A stretch of 64,000 nt of DNA from Yoonia sp. BS5-3 (GCF_038069655.2 NZ_CP150951.2:3560001-3624000); one strand, 5' to 3'; shown: positions 35,879 through 46,322, counted from the stretch's first letter. The notes: generated from the sequence alone by a model not told the origin. Made by a program: numbers and translations.

Positions 35879-36052
35879 AACTCGATCCGCCTGTTATTTT
35901 AGCCCGTGCCTGCGGGCGCCTGCTGTTTATTGATATCGACAATAACGAAGTGATGCCGAAAGGTCACGGGAAAAACACAAAAATGCCACCAAATATGGAC
36001 AAAAACCTTGCCCAAACGCGCTGATATCGGCGGCTGGGCAAGATGTTGCGCA

Positions 36053-37387
36053 TTACCAATTGTCCTTAAACCATTTCACTGCGCGTTTGAGCGACCGCGC
36101 CGGGTAATTATCGGCCGGAATTTCGAAATCCCACCATTCATCCTGCGGATTCGCGGCAAATAATGTCAGGCCCACGGCGCTTGAAAACGCGGGGCCAATC
36201 GCAGCCTGCGGCAGGCCTTGTACCCGCAACGGGCGACCAAGCCGTACCTGCTGACCCAAAATTTTACTGGCGAGCCCATCAAGACCGGGGATCTGGCTAC
36301 CACCGCCAGTCAGAACAATCTGCTGGCTTGGCAAATGCTCAAACCCGGCTGCATCCAGACGGGATCGAACCTCTTCGAGGATCTCTTCAACGCGGGGGCG
36401 CATGATGCCAATCAGCTCGGCCCGGCTAACGGTGCGCCGGTCATGTTCCCAATCACCGGTGTCGCCGCCAACCTCGATCATTTCGCGGTCGTCCATCCCG
36501 GTTGCAACAACGCCGCCATAGAATGTCTTGATCCGCTCTGCGACCGATGTGGACACCTGCAAGCCCATCGAAATGTCAGAGGTCACATGCTCACCGCCCA
36601 TGCGCACGCTATCAGCGTAGATCATGTGTTTTTTCATAAAGACCGAAATGCCTGTCGAACCGCCGCCCAGATCGATGCAGGCCGCACCCAGCTCTTGCTC
36701 ATCCTCAACAAGTGAAGACATGCCAGACACATAGGCAGACGACGCCAGCCCGGCCAGTTCCAGGTCACAGCGTTTGATGCAGTAAAACAGGTTCTGAATA
36801 GCCGTCGCATCAACCGTCAACATATGCATATCTGTCGTCAGTCTATGGCCAATCTGCCCGCGCGGATCGGCCAGACCGGACCGATGATCAAGCGCAAAGT
36901 TCACAGGCTGCGCATGCAACACCTCGCGGTCAGCGCCGTAGTCGGGCACATCGCAATTGGCCATAACCTGGCTGATATCCTGCTCGGTGACCATGCCGCC
37001 GGCCACATCAAGCACGCCATCAAGTCCGTAAGAGCGCGGGCGCGCGCCGGACAGGCAAGCAATAACGTGATCGACGCGAACATTGGCCATTTTCTGGGCC
37101 GCTTGCACAACGGTACGGATCGCCCGCTCGGTTTCTTGCATCGCGTCGACTTCGCCAAAACGCACACCGCGCGACCGTGTCGTGGCGGCGCCGATGACGC
37201 GGAATTGCGATTGGCCCGCCATGGACCCGACACCGTCAACGCTACGGAACTGTTCGGGCCCATCAAAACGCAACACAAGGCAGGCTATTTTCGATGTGCC
37301 AACATCCAAAATTGCCACAACACCCCGCTGCATGGCCGCTTTGCGCATCTGCCGCATCGCCCGCTGGCTGTCATAAAGATCGCCCAT
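36053..37387 (-). CDS. ftsA: Cell division protein FtsA
   Basis: 444-residue actin-like protein that ties FtsZ to the membrane. The phosphate-binding segment is AILDVGTSKIACLVL, the second is GAACIDLGGGSTGISVF, and the adenosine segment is IVLTGGGSQIPGLDGLA. SLKRAVKWFKDNW at the extreme C-terminus is a basic amphipathic membrane-targeting helix. The start at 37387 shares a base with the ftsQ stop (TAATG), so the two are probably translationally coupled. Internal methionines at residues 11, 14 and 19 are alternative starts. Confidence 0.98.
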   Translation of the reverse strand: MGDLYDSQRAMRQMRKAAMQRGVVAILDVGTSKIACLVLRFDGPEQFRSVDGVGSMAGQSQFRVIGAATTRSRGVRFGEVDAMQETERAIRTVVQAAQKMANVRVDHVIACLSGARPRSYGLDGVLDVAGGMVTEQDISQVMANCDVPDYGADREVLHAQPVNFALDHRSGLADPRGQIGHRLTTDMHMLTVDATAIQNLFYCIKRCDLELAGLASSAYVSGMSSLVEDEQELGAACIDLGGGSTGISVFMKKHMIYADSVRMGGEHVTSDISMGLQVSTSVAERIKTFYGGVVATGMDDREMIEVGGDTGDWEHDRRTVSRAELIGIMRPRVEEILEEVRSRLDAAGFEHLPSQQIVLTGGGSQIPGLDGLASKILGQQVRLGRPLRVQGLPQAAIGPAFSSAVGLTLFAANPQDEWWDFEIPADNYPARSLKRAVKWFKDNW

Positions 37388-38289
37388 TAGTTGCTCGCCC
37401 CATTATTATTATCATTTGTTGTGCTTGCGCGGCGCAACGCCGCCGCGGCCTCTTCGTTCATCCGCAGCGTTGGCCGTTCAGCATTGCGCATATCCACGAT
37501 GGCGACATCCCGGCTCAGCATGTCTTGCGCGTCGTTTAGGGCGATCACCCGATCAAGCGCTGCAACCGCGCCGTCACCCGGCAGCAAAATGCGTTGCTCA
37601 CGATCCAGGATAATATCCCAGCGGCGCTCACCCATGCGCACCAGGCCGCGCACCCGCTCGCGCAACGGACCCGCACCGGCATAAAGGGCTAACGCTTCTT
37701 GAATATTCTGCTCAGCCCCGTCCCCCGCAATAAGCGGCAAATCAAGCCGGTCGGCACGCGATGATACAGTGCCAGAGCGGACGCCCTCAGCATCGATCAG
37801 CCGCAAAACCGGTCCGTCCCGCCAAAGGGCCACAGGCAAACGCGGGGTCAGCACAACCTCAAGCAGGCCTGCCTGCCCCACCCGGACGCTGGCGGTTTGC
37901 ACAGGTTCAAGCGCTTCAACATCACGGCGGATCGCCTCCAGATCCAGATCGAAAGAGGACATCGGATATTCAGAAGGGACCAAACCGGCGACAGTGGCCA
38001 TGGTTTGTTCATCCGCGCCAGTGATATTCAGCGCCTGCACCATGAATTGAGGGCGCTCTTGAAAGCTGCGTTTGGTTTCGGCAATCGTGGCCGCAAGCGC
38101 GCTGCGGTTTTCCGGCTTGGAGTACCACGAGCCAGCAATTGCTGCGATTAGCAGAATTGGCACGCCAATCCGCACAGTCGCGCGAAAACCAGGTGTCAGC
38201 ATAAGACGCTGGAACCGATAGCCCAGCTTTGACGGGGCCGGATCACGCGGCGCGGTGGCCGGGGCGCGGCGTTGCATCAACGATCGCAT
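37387..38289 (-). CDS. ftsQ: Cell division protein FtsQ
   Basis: Bitopic divisome protein, 300 residues from ATG 38289. GGAGG seven bases before this codon fixes the start, which lies 11 bases inside the end of ddl. The cytoplasmic tail is basic, and the membrane helix is around residues 40-58 (RIGVPILLIAAIAGSWYS). The POTRA domain follows (FMVQALNITGADEQTMATVA), and then the FtsQ beta domain (LEVVLTPRLPVALWRDG, RLIDAEGVRSG). It joins the FtsL-FtsB-type sub-complex; no ftsB gene is seen here. Confidence 0.96.
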   Translation of the reverse strand: MRSLMQRRAPATAPRDPAPSKLGYRFQRLMLTPGFRATVRIGVPILLIAAIAGSWYSKPENRSALAATIAETKRSFQERPQFMVQALNITGADEQTMATVAGLVPSEYPMSSFDLDLEAIRRDVEALEPVQTASVRVGQAGLLEVVLTPRLPVALWRDGPVLRLIDAEGVRSGTVSSRADRLDLPLIAGDGAEQNIQEALALYAGAGPLRERVRGLVRMGERRWDIILDREQRILLPGDGAVAALDRVIALNDAQDMLSRDVAIVDMRNAERPTLRMNEEAAAALRRASTTNDNNNGASN

Positions 38290-39191
38290 GACGCATCCTC
38301 CACCAGCCAACCGCAAAGCGCAGGGAAATCATAGCCCGCAAAGGCGGCCTGTTCGGGCGCCAATGAGGTGGGGGTCATACCGGGCTGCGTATTGGTTTCC
38401 AGCAGGATCAAACCCGCAACGCCCTGGGTATCATCCCAGCGGAAATCCGTGCGCGACAAACCACGGCAGCCAATCACCTGATGGGCGCGCAAAGCGTAGT
38501 CCATACAGGCCGCAAAGACATCCGCAGGAATATCCGCTGGCACAACATGGGCCGATCCGCCAGGCTTGTATTTCGCATCGTAGTCATACCAGCCATCGGT
38601 CACGATATCCGTGACGGTCAAGGCGCGATCACCCATGACAGCAACTGTCAATTCACGGCCGGGCACAAAGGCCTCGGCCATAACCTGTTCGGGCATTTGC
38701 GGGGACAGCTGCGGCGGGGAATTCGCACCCTCTTGCACAATGTATATGCCGACGCTGGACCCTTCATTGTAAGGCTTCACCACGTAAGGTGGCCTCATAA
38801 CATGATTGGCGCGCACATCCTCGGCGCTGGCCAGAACGCTTTGGGCAACAGGCAGTCCATGGGCGCGGTAAATTTCCTTGGTGCGCAATTTGTCCATGGC
38901 AAGGGCAGAGGCCAAAACGCCGGAATGCGTGTACGGAATACGAAGCCATTCCAGAATGCCCTGAACGGAACCATCCTCGCCCCAACGGCCATGCAAAGCG
39001 TTAAAGACAACGTCAGGGGAAATCTCTTGAAGGCGCGACGCGACATTCAGGTCGGCATCGACCTCAATCGCCTCATATCCTGCTTCCCGTAAAGCCGATG
39101 CACATTCGCGGCCCGTACTCAGCGAAACGTCACGTTCCGCTGATGGGCCGCCCATGAGGACAACAACTTTCGGGTTTGCCCTGCTCGACAT
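38277..39191 (-). CDS. ddl: D-alanine--D-alanine ligase
   Basis: 304-residue ATP-grasp ligase that makes the D-Ala-D-Ala dipeptide for MurF. The ATG at 39191 follows AAGGCGG; an earlier TTG is less likely. Signatures: VVVLMGGPSAERDVSL, NALHGRWGEDGSVQG, PYTHSGVLASALAMDK, VVKPYNEGSSVGI (ATP-grasp) and LLETNTQPGMTPTSL with the magnesium ligands. The stop overlaps the ftsQ start region by 13 bases. Confidence 0.97.
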   Translation of the reverse strand: MSSRANPKVVVLMGGPSAERDVSLSTGRECASALREAGYEAIEVDADLNVASRLQEISPDVVFNALHGRWGEDGSVQGILEWLRIPYTHSGVLASALAMDKLRTKEIYRAHGLPVAQSVLASAEDVRANHVMRPPYVVKPYNEGSSVGIYIVQEGANSPPQLSPQMPEQVMAEAFVPGRELTVAVMGDRALTVTDIVTDGWYDYDAKYKPGGSAHVVPADIPADVFAACMDYALRAHQVIGCRGLSRTDFRWDDTQGVAGLILLETNTQPGMTPTSLAPEQAAFAGYDFPALCGWLVEDASCDR

Positions 39192-39283
39192 ACCCAACCG
39201 CCTTCTTAGCGGGTCTTTTGCGACCCGTCATTTGTAACGATCCAGGACCTATCCCGCCCTTTGGATCACGGCCTTTTGGCCGG

Positions 39284-40222
39284 TTATTTCGCTGGATTTT
39301 CGCCCGTCCGGCGACCAACCCGCATAATTTCCCATTCTAGCGCGATCTGCTGGGAATCGTAAACCTTTTTCCGCACCTCTTCACCCAAATCCTCAAGATC
39401 GGCAGCGGTCGCACCGCCCGCATTGGTCAGAAAGTTGGAATGCTTGGTGTTCATTACGGCGCCGCCCAAGGTGGCACCGCGCATCCCGGCATTATCAATG
39501 ACCTTCCAGGCCTTCAGATCATGCACATCATCCGCCCGTCCGGTTGAGGAAAACCCAGCCGGGTTCCGAAAGGTCGATCCGGCGGTCCGATCCTTTGTGG
39601 GCTGGGTCTCATCGCGCTTGGTAAGCTGATCAACCATACGCTGGGCCAGTTGCTCGGGCGCGCCTTTGGGCGGGGCAAAGCAGGCATCCACAATGACAGC
39701 GCCATCGGGCAGAACGCTTTGACGATAGGACAACTGCAGGGCCTCCGCCGGAAGCTGGGTGACGGTGCCATCACGCAGCACCACAGTGGCTGATGTCAAA
39801 ACATCGGCGACATAATGACCATAACATCCTGCATTCATGCGCACGGCACCGCCAATCGATCCAGGAATGGTACGCAAAAAGGTCAGATCAAACCCTGCAT
39901 CGGCGGCCTTGCGGGCCACATGCGCGTCCAAAGCAGCCGCGCCAGCAGTCACCACATCATCGCCGATATCAATCGCGTTAAAGCCACGCCCCAGCCGGAT
40001 CACAACACCTGCAATCCCGCCATCGCGGACGATCAAATTGCTACCGACACCCATCGGAAAGACCGGCACCGCAGGATCAAGGCCCGCCAGAAAATCGGAT
40101 AAATCATCAATATCTGCGGGCTGAAAAAGCATTTCTGCGGGGCCACCAACGCGCATCCATGTCAGCTCGGACAGCGCGCGCTGCGGGGTCAATGTGCCAC
40201 GCACCTGCGGGAGTTTAAGCAT
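39284..40222 (-). CDS. murB: UDP-N-acetylmuramate dehydrogenase MurB
   Basis: 312-residue FAD enzyme that reduces UDP-GlcNAc-enolpyruvate to UDP-MurNAc. The FAD-binding segment is [20 protein letters not shown], then [19 protein letters not shown], and the catalytic serine block is GSTFRNPAG. The shape is the type II (shorter) MurB. The start overlaps the small membrane protein upstream by eight bases. It belongs to the dcw series and follows DUF2484 and two small genes, an order seen in Rhodobacteraceae. Confidence 0.97.
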   Translation of the reverse strand: MLKLPQVRGTLTPQRALSELTWMRVGGPAEMLFQPADIDDLSDFLAGLDPAVPVFPMGVGSNLIVRDGGIAGVVIRLGRGFNAIDIGDDVVTAGAAALDAHVARKAADAGFDLTFLRTIPGSIGGAVRMNAGCYGHYVADVLTSATVVLRDGTVTQLPAEALQLSYRQSVLPDGAVIVDACFAPPKGAPEQLAQRMVDQLTKRDETQPTKDRTAGSTFRNPAGFSSTGRADDVHDLKAWKVIDNAGMRGATLGGAVMNTKHSNFLTNAGGATAADLEDLGEEVRKKVYDSQQIALEWEIMRVGRRTGENPAK

Positions 40223-40442
40223 CGATCCTGTCTTCCTTCTTGCGCAGCCCCAAAAGGCCGCCGACCACGGCCCCTACAGCAATCGGCGCGCTGATACCAC
40301 ATAGAGCGGCCAAATCGGCCGGCGTGTCCAGCCACCGCCCGCCCAAAAAACTGACAAACACGAACAATGTAAGGAAAAGCCATGCTGTAAGAGCCACGCC
40401 TGCGGTCGGTATCAACAGCAACAACAGAATATCGGCGTCCAT
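40215..40442 (-). CDS. Small membrane protein, 75 residues
   Basis: Not recognised as a named family. Two hydrophobic helices ([20 protein letters not shown] and about residues 46-66, [15 protein letters not shown]) joined by a short loop, with a charged C-terminus (RKKEDRIDA). The stop lies eight bases inside murB, so the two are probably translated in tandem. The ORF is kept between DUF2484 and murB, where small membrane proteins often sit in this family. Confidence 0.6.
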   Translation of the reverse strand: MDADILLLLLIPTAGVALTAWLFLTLFVFVSFLGGRWLDTPADLAALCGISAPIAVGAVVGGLLGLRKKEDRIDA

Positions 40443-40487
40443 AGGTCATCCTTTCACACAGCTAGATAATCAAAAAATGAACATAGT

Positions 40488-40778
40488 TCAATACACTTTA
40501 TGATCATCCCTTTTCCGCAGCAACCAGCCCAACAAGGCCCCTGCTGCGGCACCGGAAAAAGCAGGCAAAACCAGCAGTAGCGCCAAAGACATGGCCAGAA
40601 CCGGATCAATCCCAAATGGACGGCCTGCCGCGTAAAGCAACACCGCAAAACCGGCGCCGAGCAGTGATAAGATCGTCAACGCCAATCCGCCCCGACCTTT
40701 GCGCATGATGCGGGCCAGCAAGGCAAATGGCACCAAAGCCGCCGCGCACATGCCCGCAACGATGCCCAACCCGCTCAT
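40488..40778 (-). CDS. Small membrane protein, 96 residues
   Basis: Not recognised. Start at ATG 40778, which overlaps the DUF2484 stop as ATGA, so it is probably translated by coupling. Three hydrophobic stretches (GIVAGMCAAALVPFALLARI, GGLALTILSLLGAGFAVLLY, MSLALLLVLPAFSGAAAGAL) and a basic end (RKRDDHKVY). A longer upstream reading of the frame is not supported, because the extra part lies inside DUF2484. Confidence 0.6.
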   Translation of the reverse strand: MSGLGIVAGMCAAALVPFALLARIMRKGRGGLALTILSLLGAGFAVLLYAAGRPFGIDPVLAMSLALLLVLPAFSGAAAGALLGWLLRKRDDHKVY

Positions 40779-41029
40779 TCCTTTGCCCCGATCAGCCGAC
40801 GCAATCGGCGCAGCAGATAATAGACCGGCCAGCGGAACACGGAACAGGCGACGGCGACACCCACAAGGCCCATCCAAACACCGCCCTCCCAAATCAAAAA
40901 CACCAGCAAAGGCGCACCAAGGGCCATCAGCACGTAGGCGCGGCGCCAATGATTGTCATTTGAAGGGATCGCGGCCATCACAAAGGCCAAAAGCACCCAA
41001 AGGCAAAGCAAAAGCACAGAAAGGGTCAT
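40775..41029 (-). CDS. DUF2484 family membrane protein
   Basis: 84 residues from ATG 41029, with three hydrophobic helices: SVLLLCLWVLLAFVMAAIP, LMALGAPLLVFLIWEGGVW and GLVGVAVACSVFRWPVYYLL. It ends in a basic tail (LRRLRRLIGAKE). DUF2484 is a Rhodobacteraceae family found close to murB and murC, consistent with a role near the cell-wall machinery, but no function is known. The next small gene overlaps its stop. Confidence 0.85.
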   Translation of the reverse strand: MTLSVLLLCLWVLLAFVMAAIPSNDNHWRRAYVLMALGAPLLVFLIWEGGVWMGLVGVAVACSVFRWPVYYLLRRLRRLIGAKE

Positions 41030-41355
41030 CGCAGTCCCCGGGGAAAGCGGCGTAGCCTGCAAGGCGCAGATAATATGATTGTACGGACAAAGCCGATGAT
41101 CCGAGACGTGTTCATAAAAGGGATGCTACCGCAGGATCATGGCAGGTTTAACGCCAAAAATCGGCAACGCAGCGGCAAGCGCCGGTCTGAGCGACGGCCC
41201 GAGGGGTGGCGAGCCACCTGCCCTGCGACTTGATTTATGGTGGCCAAGTGCATCTTCCGCATCATTGGTGTGCAAGGCAGCCAAATCGCCGCCCCGCTGG
41301 GTCGGACCGCCGATCTGACCGGCGCCTTCGGCTTGTTCCGGTCTGTGTTTGTGCA
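41030..41355. other. 326-bp gene-free stretch beside the 427-residue gene
   Basis: No gene recognised on either strand. It contains one short perfect inverted repeat, GGTGGC-GA-GCCACC at 41205-41218, with no T-run. The short frames crossing it have no plausible start signals or family match. It separates DUF2484 from the unknown gene inserted after murC and may be leftover flanking DNA of that insertion. Confidence 0.5.
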
Positions 41356-42639
41356 TCAGTGTATAGCGTCTTTGGCGGACTTGATATTCTTTAAGATGCG
41401 TTCACCGCCGAAAAACACGGCTCCCGCAGTCGCTGCAACCGTAGCGCTCACACCAAGGAGGGGCAGAGTAACAGCAGTTGCACCCACCAAGCCAAGGCGG
41501 CAGGTATTGTCGACGAGTTCATCCACATTTGCGCGGGGCCATTCCTTGAACTTGCCCAAATAAAGTCTGACCAAACCAACAGCCTGCTCAGCATCTCCCT
41601 GCGGCATATGATCTGTTTCAGGTACGAGATCGGCAAGGCCCAGCACAGCTTCGTGCATTGAGGTCAAAACGCCAATCTGTCGCTTTGCCTCGTCCCGCTC
41701 ATCATCGCTTTGGTAGTTTTTACGTTGAAGGCGTTCGATCTCTAGCGTGATCAATCCAATCACGGCGTCGAAGCTTGCCGGCAACTGTCTACGGTTTTCG
41801 ATCATTGCGGATCGTGTCGCCAATATCTGCTGTGAAGCAATCGGCTGGCTTGATTTGGGCGCCCCCGTCCTTTTTTGATCTTCTTCCAAATAAAGCGCCA
41901 ATACTTCATCAAACATCGGGTTGATGTGTTCGGGGCCTTTTTTCCAGTCTTCAGGTGTCATGTTTTGCAGCACGTTCCACATTGCCCGTGGGTGCCAGTC
42001 TCGCGCCCCCAAAATGCGATTGTACCAGTTAATCCAAACAGACCAATCAACGGGCCGCTCTCGCATGACCTCTGTCGCATTTTGCCAGGTTTGCTCGAAA
42101 CCGACCGGCATGCCGTCTGGCCAGATCAGTTCGTTACCGACCAAATCAGCCCTAATCAATTCCCATAAGTCCAAGTGCTCGCTAGCCGCTGTCGCGCAAA
42201 CAACCGCCGCAATCGCCGATCCCATTCGATCAGTAGTCTTATGAGAGCGCCAAAATGTAGCGGCATTTATTGCTGCAAACATAGCATTGGGCAGCGCGTT
42301 GCTTGCAGAGGCCGCATTGCCGTCACGTTGAGGCTTTACCGCCACCTCTGTTTCAAGTTGATTAGCCGCACAAGTCACGCCTCGAATAGCTGCCGAAAAG
42401 GAAGCCGAAGCACGTAAACCTCCCGCCTCCGCAGTTGCCAAACAGCCAAAGAAGGGAAGTGGCGACAGATTCAATTGCTGCGCCCATTCCTCTTCGGATA
42501 AGTCGAGCGCCAAAATTGGAAAAACCCTAAATGCCGAATTAAATGAAACACGACGCGCAACTTCCATGCGTTCATATTGAGGTAAGTGATCTAAATACCG
42601 CCTTAGAGAATCCCTATCCCGAACCTCGTCAACATCCAT
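41356..42639 (-). CDS. Unknown 427-residue protein inserted between murC and DUF2484
   Basis: Not a named family. The N-terminus (VRDRDSLRRYLDHLP, then RMEVARRVSFNSAFRVFPI) resembles a short module, D-R-x-S-L...P...A-x-R...R-V-x-P-I, that I know from alphaproteobacterial hypothetical proteins. Residues 75-155 are Ala-rich and helical. Residues 295-335 look like a coiled coil. Residues 382-412 form a long hydrophobic segment (GLVGATAVTLPLLGVSATVA plus more), likely one membrane hairpin or helix, close to the C-terminus. The ATG is four bases after the murC stop with AAAGGGA before it, so it is expressed with the dcw operon. Codon and base use look more A/T-rich than the neighbours. Confidence 0.75.
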   Translation of the reverse strand: MDVDEVRDRDSLRRYLDHLPQYERMEVARRVSFNSAFRVFPILALDLSEEEWAQQLNLSPLPFFGCLATAEAGGLRASASFSAAIRGVTCAANQLETEVAVKPQRDGNAASASNALPNAMFAAINAATFWRSHKTTDRMGSAIAAVVCATAASEHLDLWELIRADLVGNELIWPDGMPVGFEQTWQNATEVMRERPVDWSVWINWYNRILGARDWHPRAMWNVLQNMTPEDWKKGPEHINPMFDEVLALYLEEDQKRTGAPKSSQPIASQQILATRSAMIENRRQLPASFDAVIGLITLEIERLQRKNYQSDDERDEAKRQIGVLTSMHEAVLGLADLVPETDHMPQGDAEQAVGLVRLYLGKFKEWPRANVDELVDNTCRLGLVGATAVTLPLLGVSATVAATAGAVFFGGERILKNIKSAKDAIH

Positions 42640-42643
42640 CCAC

Positions 42644-44041
42644 TCATCCCTTTAACCGCCCAGGCAATGCATTGGCCCAGGCGCTGATCGTCCCGGCCCC
42701 AAGGCAGACGACGATGTCGCCCTCTCCGGCTTGTTCGCGCACAATGCGTAGCAGATCATCTTCGCTTTCCACAACCCGCGCGTGCCGGTGGCCGCTGCGG
42801 ATCAGCCCGGCGACCAGGTCGGTGTGGCTGGCCCCCTCGATGGGCGCCTCTCCGGCGGCGAAAACCTCGGCTATGCCCACCACATCGGCATCGTTAAAGC
42901 AGGCGCAAAACTCGTCGAAGTGATGCGACAGACGTGTAAACCGGTGCGGCTGGTGCACGGCGATCACCCGCCCGTTGGTGGATTGCCGGGCGGCTTTCAG
43001 GACTGCCGCGATCTCAACCGGGTGGTGCCCGTAGTCGTCGATGATGGTGACCCCATCCACCTCGCCCACTTTGGTAAAGCGCCGGTTGACCCCGCCAAAG
43101 CCCTTCAGGGCTGCACGGATTTCATCCTTTTTCATACCCAAATGCCGGGCGACGGCCACGGCCGACAACGCGTTTGAGACGTTGTGATCACCCGGCATCG
43201 GCAATTCGCAACCTTCGATCACCGCATCCTCGCCTTGCAGCGCGACATCAAAAAACGCGCTGCCCCCGCTATAGCGCAGGTTCACTGCCCGCACATCGGC
43301 CTGCGCGTTAAAGCCAAAGGTGACAACGCGCCGGTCAGTGATTTTGCCCACCAGCGATTGCACATCCGGATCATCGGTGCAGCAAACCGCCAGCCCATAG
43401 AACGGGATGTTGGACACGAAGTCATAAAACCCTTTGTGCAAGGCCTCTTCCGTGCCCCAGTGTTCCATATGCTCGGGGTCGATATTGGTGACAATGGCAA
43501 TGGTCGCGGGCAGCCGGTTAAAGGTGCCGTCGCTTTCATCGGCCTCTACCACCATCCATTCGCCCTGCCCCATTCGGGCGTTTGACCCGTAGGCATGAAT
43601 AATGCCGCCATTGATGACGGTCGGGTCGATCCCACCTTCATCCAGCAGCGCAGCCACCATAGTGGTGGTCGTCGTTTTCCCGTGAGTACCCGCAACAGCA
43701 ACATTGGATTTCAGACGCATCAGTTCGGCCAACATCTCGGCACGGCGCACAACGGGCAGGCCCTTGGCCCGGGCCTGATCCAATTCGGGATTGCCCGTTT
43801 TGATAGCAGATGAGATCACCACAACCTCGGCCCCTTCCAGGTTCTCAGCCCGCTGGCCCTCATAGATCACAGCCCCCAGCGATTTCAGACGATCGGTAAT
43901 TTTCGACGCCTTCAGGTCAGAGCCCTGCACCGTATAGCCATGATTCAAAAGCACCTCGGCAATGCCGGACATGCCAATACCGCCAATCCCGACAAAGTGG
44001 ATCGGACCAATATCAAGCGGAAGTTTTGTTGCTGCGTTCAT
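42644..44041 (-). CDS. murC: UDP-N-acetylmuramate--L-alanine ligase MurC
   Basis: 465-residue ATP-dependent ligase that adds L-Ala to UDP-MurNAc. The N-terminal Rossmann segment is [21 protein letters not shown], the P-loop is [16 protein letters not shown], and [10 protein letters not shown] and [10 protein letters not shown] are conserved C-terminal blocks. I start at ATG 44041 ([13 protein letters not shown]); the ATGs at 44062 and 44059 overlapping the murG stop are alternatives. The unknown 427-residue gene begins four bases after its stop. Confidence 0.97.
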   Translation of the reverse strand: MNAATKLPLDIGPIHFVGIGGIGMSGIAEVLLNHGYTVQGSDLKASKITDRLKSLGAVIYEGQRAENLEGAEVVVISSAIKTGNPELDQARAKGLPVVRRAEMLAELMRLKSNVAVAGTHGKTTTTTMVAALLDEGGIDPTVINGGIIHAYGSNARMGQGEWMVVEADESDGTFNRLPATIAIVTNIDPEHMEHWGTEEALHKGFYDFVSNIPFYGLAVCCTDDPDVQSLVGKITDRRVVTFGFNAQADVRAVNLRYSGGSAFFDVALQGEDAVIEGCELPMPGDHNVSNALSAVAVARHLGMKKDEIRAALKGFGGVNRRFTKVGEVDGVTIIDDYGHHPVEIAAVLKAARQSTNGRVIAVHQPHRFTRLSHHFDEFCACFNDADVVGIAEVFAAGEAPIEGASHTDLVAGLIRSGHRHARVVESEDDLLRIVREQAGEGDIVVCLGAGTISAWANALPGRLKG

Positions 44042-44058
44042 CACCGGGTTCCCATCCA

Positions 44059-45156
44059 TCATTTCTTGCCCGCCTCTGCCAAACTCTCAACCATTTCGAC
44101 CAAACGCGCGGTCGCATCAGGCACGCCACAGGCGGTTGCGGCCAGCGACATCTTCAACATGCCCGCCTCATCCGACAGCAGCTCGGTCAGTTTTTCGGTC
44201 AGCGGGCCAACCTCAAATGCGTCCTCGGTCATCAGAACAGCCCCCCCGGCCTCAACCAATTGGTGGGCATTTGCGGTCTGCTCATCGCGGATAGCGCTGG
44301 CCAGCGGCACCCAGATTGCAGGGCGGCCAATCACGCTGACATCCGCAACGGTCGACGCGCCCGAGCGTGACATGACAAGCTGCGCATCCACCATGCGGCG
44401 GGGGACATCGTGAAAGAATGTTTGCACATCCGCAGTGATTAGCTCAGCCGCATAAAATTCCTGCACGCGTTCAAGATCCTCAGGCCGGGCCTGATGGCTG
44501 ACGCGGATATTGCGGCGGATATGTTCAGGCAAGGCCGCGATCGCGGGCGGGGCGATATCAGACATGATCCGCGCGCCCTGCGATCCACCCAACACCAAAA
44601 GCGACATTGGATAATCACCGGGCGGAATATAAGGGGCACTTGCATGTTCCAAAACAGCGGCACGGACCGGATTGCCAGTATGGGTCCCCTCAAGATGGCC
44701 CGGCAATTCGGTTGGCCAGGTACCGCAGGCAATCCGGTTTACACGTTTGGCAAATAGCTGATTGACGCGGCCCAGCACGCCATTTTGCTCATGGATCATG
44801 CGCGGGACACGCAAGGCCCAGGCAGCGGCCATGGCCGGGATGGCCGGATAGCCGCCAAAGCCGACGACGACAGTTGGCCGCTCACGCAGTATGCGCCATT
44901 TGGCCGCCGCAATCCCGCCTAAGATGCGAAACGGCACCAGCAGCTTGTGCAGCACGCCGCCACGGGCAAAGGTCGCGCTGCCGACGATATTGATGTCCAC
45001 CGCATCGGGAAAGCCGCCCGCATAGCGCGCACCACGCGCATCGGTCGACAGACGCACGCGCCAGCCCTTTTCCAGCATCGCCTCAGCCAGTGCCTGGGCC
45101 GGAAACATATGCCCGCCTGTCCCCCCAGCGGCGATAATCAACAGCGGTTTTGTCAT
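44059..45156 (-). CDS. murG: Lipid II synthase MurG (undecaprenyl-PP-MurNAc-pentapeptide GlcNAc transferase)
   Basis: 365-residue GT-B glycosyltransferase that adds GlcNAc to lipid I at the inner face of the membrane. [17 protein letters not shown] is the N-terminal glycine loop, and the C-terminal domain carries [14 protein letters not shown] and [18 protein letters not shown] with the donor-binding residues. It starts within the last four bases of ftsW, and its stop lies beside the murC start, so the three are probably coupled. Confidence 0.98.
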   Translation of the reverse strand: MTKPLLIIAAGGTGGHMFPAQALAEAMLEKGWRVRLSTDARGARYAGGFPDAVDINIVGSATFARGGVLHKLLVPFRILGGIAAAKWRILRERPTVVVGFGGYPAIPAMAAAWALRVPRMIHEQNGVLGRVNQLFAKRVNRIACGTWPTELPGHLEGTHTGNPVRAAVLEHASAPYIPPGDYPMSLLVLGGSQGARIMSDIAPPAIAALPEHIRRNIRVSHQARPEDLERVQEFYAAELITADVQTFFHDVPRRMVDAQLVMSRSGASTVADVSVIGRPAIWVPLASAIRDEQTANAHQLVEAGGAVLMTEDAFEVGPLTEKLTELLSDEAGMLKMSLAATACGVPDATARLVEMVESLAEAGKK

Positions 45157-46322
45157 CGATTGGCCCTACGCAAAAGAATGTCTTCCATCTCGCCCTGCGG
45201 ACGGGCGCGGGTAAACGCCAAAAGCATGCCGACCGCAATGCCCCCTGCGATCAATGACGATCCGCCATAGGACACAAATGGCAGTGTCATGCCCTTGGCG
45301 GGCAACAAGCGGACCGCCACACCCATATTGATCATGGCCTGCACACCAAAGGCACAGACAAGGCCGGTGCCGGCAAGCCGGATGAACACGTCACGTTCCT
45401 TCATCAGGCGCAGCAGCGACCGGACAACGATCACCGCGTAAAGCGCGATGATGACAAGCACACAGATCAGGCCGTATTCCTCGGCCGCAACAGCGATAAT
45501 GAAATCGGTATGGGCGTCGGGCAGCGACCACTTCACTTGGCCTTCACCGACGCCGACACCAAAGAAACCGCCCTCGCGGATCGCGTTTGTCGCATATCCA
45601 AGCTGGGTATTGGGGTCGATATCAGGCGACAGGAAGCCGTCAATGCGGCGGGCGAAGTGCTCCGAATTAGCATAGGCAAAACTGCCCGCAACAACCACCA
45701 GCCCAGCCAGCACGATCAGAATAAGCATCGGCGCCCCGGCCACAAAATACATGACCCCCCAGGAAAACAGGATCAGGGCAGCCTGACCAAAATCAGGCTG
45801 CAAGGCAAGGATCAGCACGATCATCACGGTCAGCACAAAGGAATAGGTTTTGCCGGGCGGGCCGCCCAATTGCTGCCCCGCGGCCAACAACCACGCGGCC
45901 ATGACAACAAAACCCGGCTTCAGAAACTCTGACGGCTGGACCGAGGCAAAACCAAGCGAATACCAACGCGTCGCCCCTTTTCCGAAATCCGTACCAAAGA
46001 CCGGCAGGAACGCCAGCGCCGTAAAGGCGCATAGAAACCCAAGCACGGCCAATCTACGTACCAGTGTTGGTGACATCATCGACACGATCAGCATAACCGT
46101 CATAGCCGTGCCGCCGAAAATCGCTTGCCGAATAACATAGTGGAAAGGCTCAAGCCCGTTTTTGGCGGCCAAAGGCGGCGAGGACGCCAAACCCAATAGC
46201 AGCCCGATCCCAAAAAGCATCAAGATGCAGGACATTGTCCATTTATCGATTGTCCGCCACCAACGTGGAAGAACCGGGTCACCGGATTGCACCGGGACCG
46301 TTCCATAGACCATTTCCGTCAT
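45153..46322 (-). CDS. ftsW: Peptidoglycan glycosyltransferase FtsW
   Basis: 389-residue SEDS-family polymerase of the septal cell wall, with about ten membrane helices. Family blocks: [40 protein letters not shown] with the conserved Asp after the Pro, and [19 protein letters not shown]. Partner of FtsI encoded 9 kb upstream in the cluster. Divergent from the BaiN-like gene over 166 bases that include the palindrome at 46435-46458. Confidence 0.98.
   Translation of the reverse strand: MTEMVYGTVPVQSGDPVLPRWWRTIDKWTMSCILMLFGIGLLLGLASSPPLAAKNGLEPFHYVIRQAIFGGTAMTVMLIVSMMSPTLVRRLAVLGFLCAFTALAFLPVFGTDFGKGATRWYSLGFASVQPSEFLKPGFVVMAAWLLAAGQQLGGPPGKTYSFVLTVMIVLILALQPDFGQAALILFSWGVMYFVAGAPMLILIVLAGLVVVAGSFAYANSEHFARRIDGFLSPDIDPNTQLGYATNAIREGGFFGVGVGEGQVKWSLPDAHTDFIIAVAAEEYGLICVLVIIALYAVIVVRSLLRLMKERDVFIRLAGTGLVCAFGVQAMINMGVAVRLLPAKGMTLPFVSYGGSSLIAGGIAVGMLLAFTRARPQGEMEDILLRRANR

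Noticed and set aside
38481-39092. 203-codon plus-strand frame
   Set aside because: Antisense to ddl, which has all its family motifs; no independent support.
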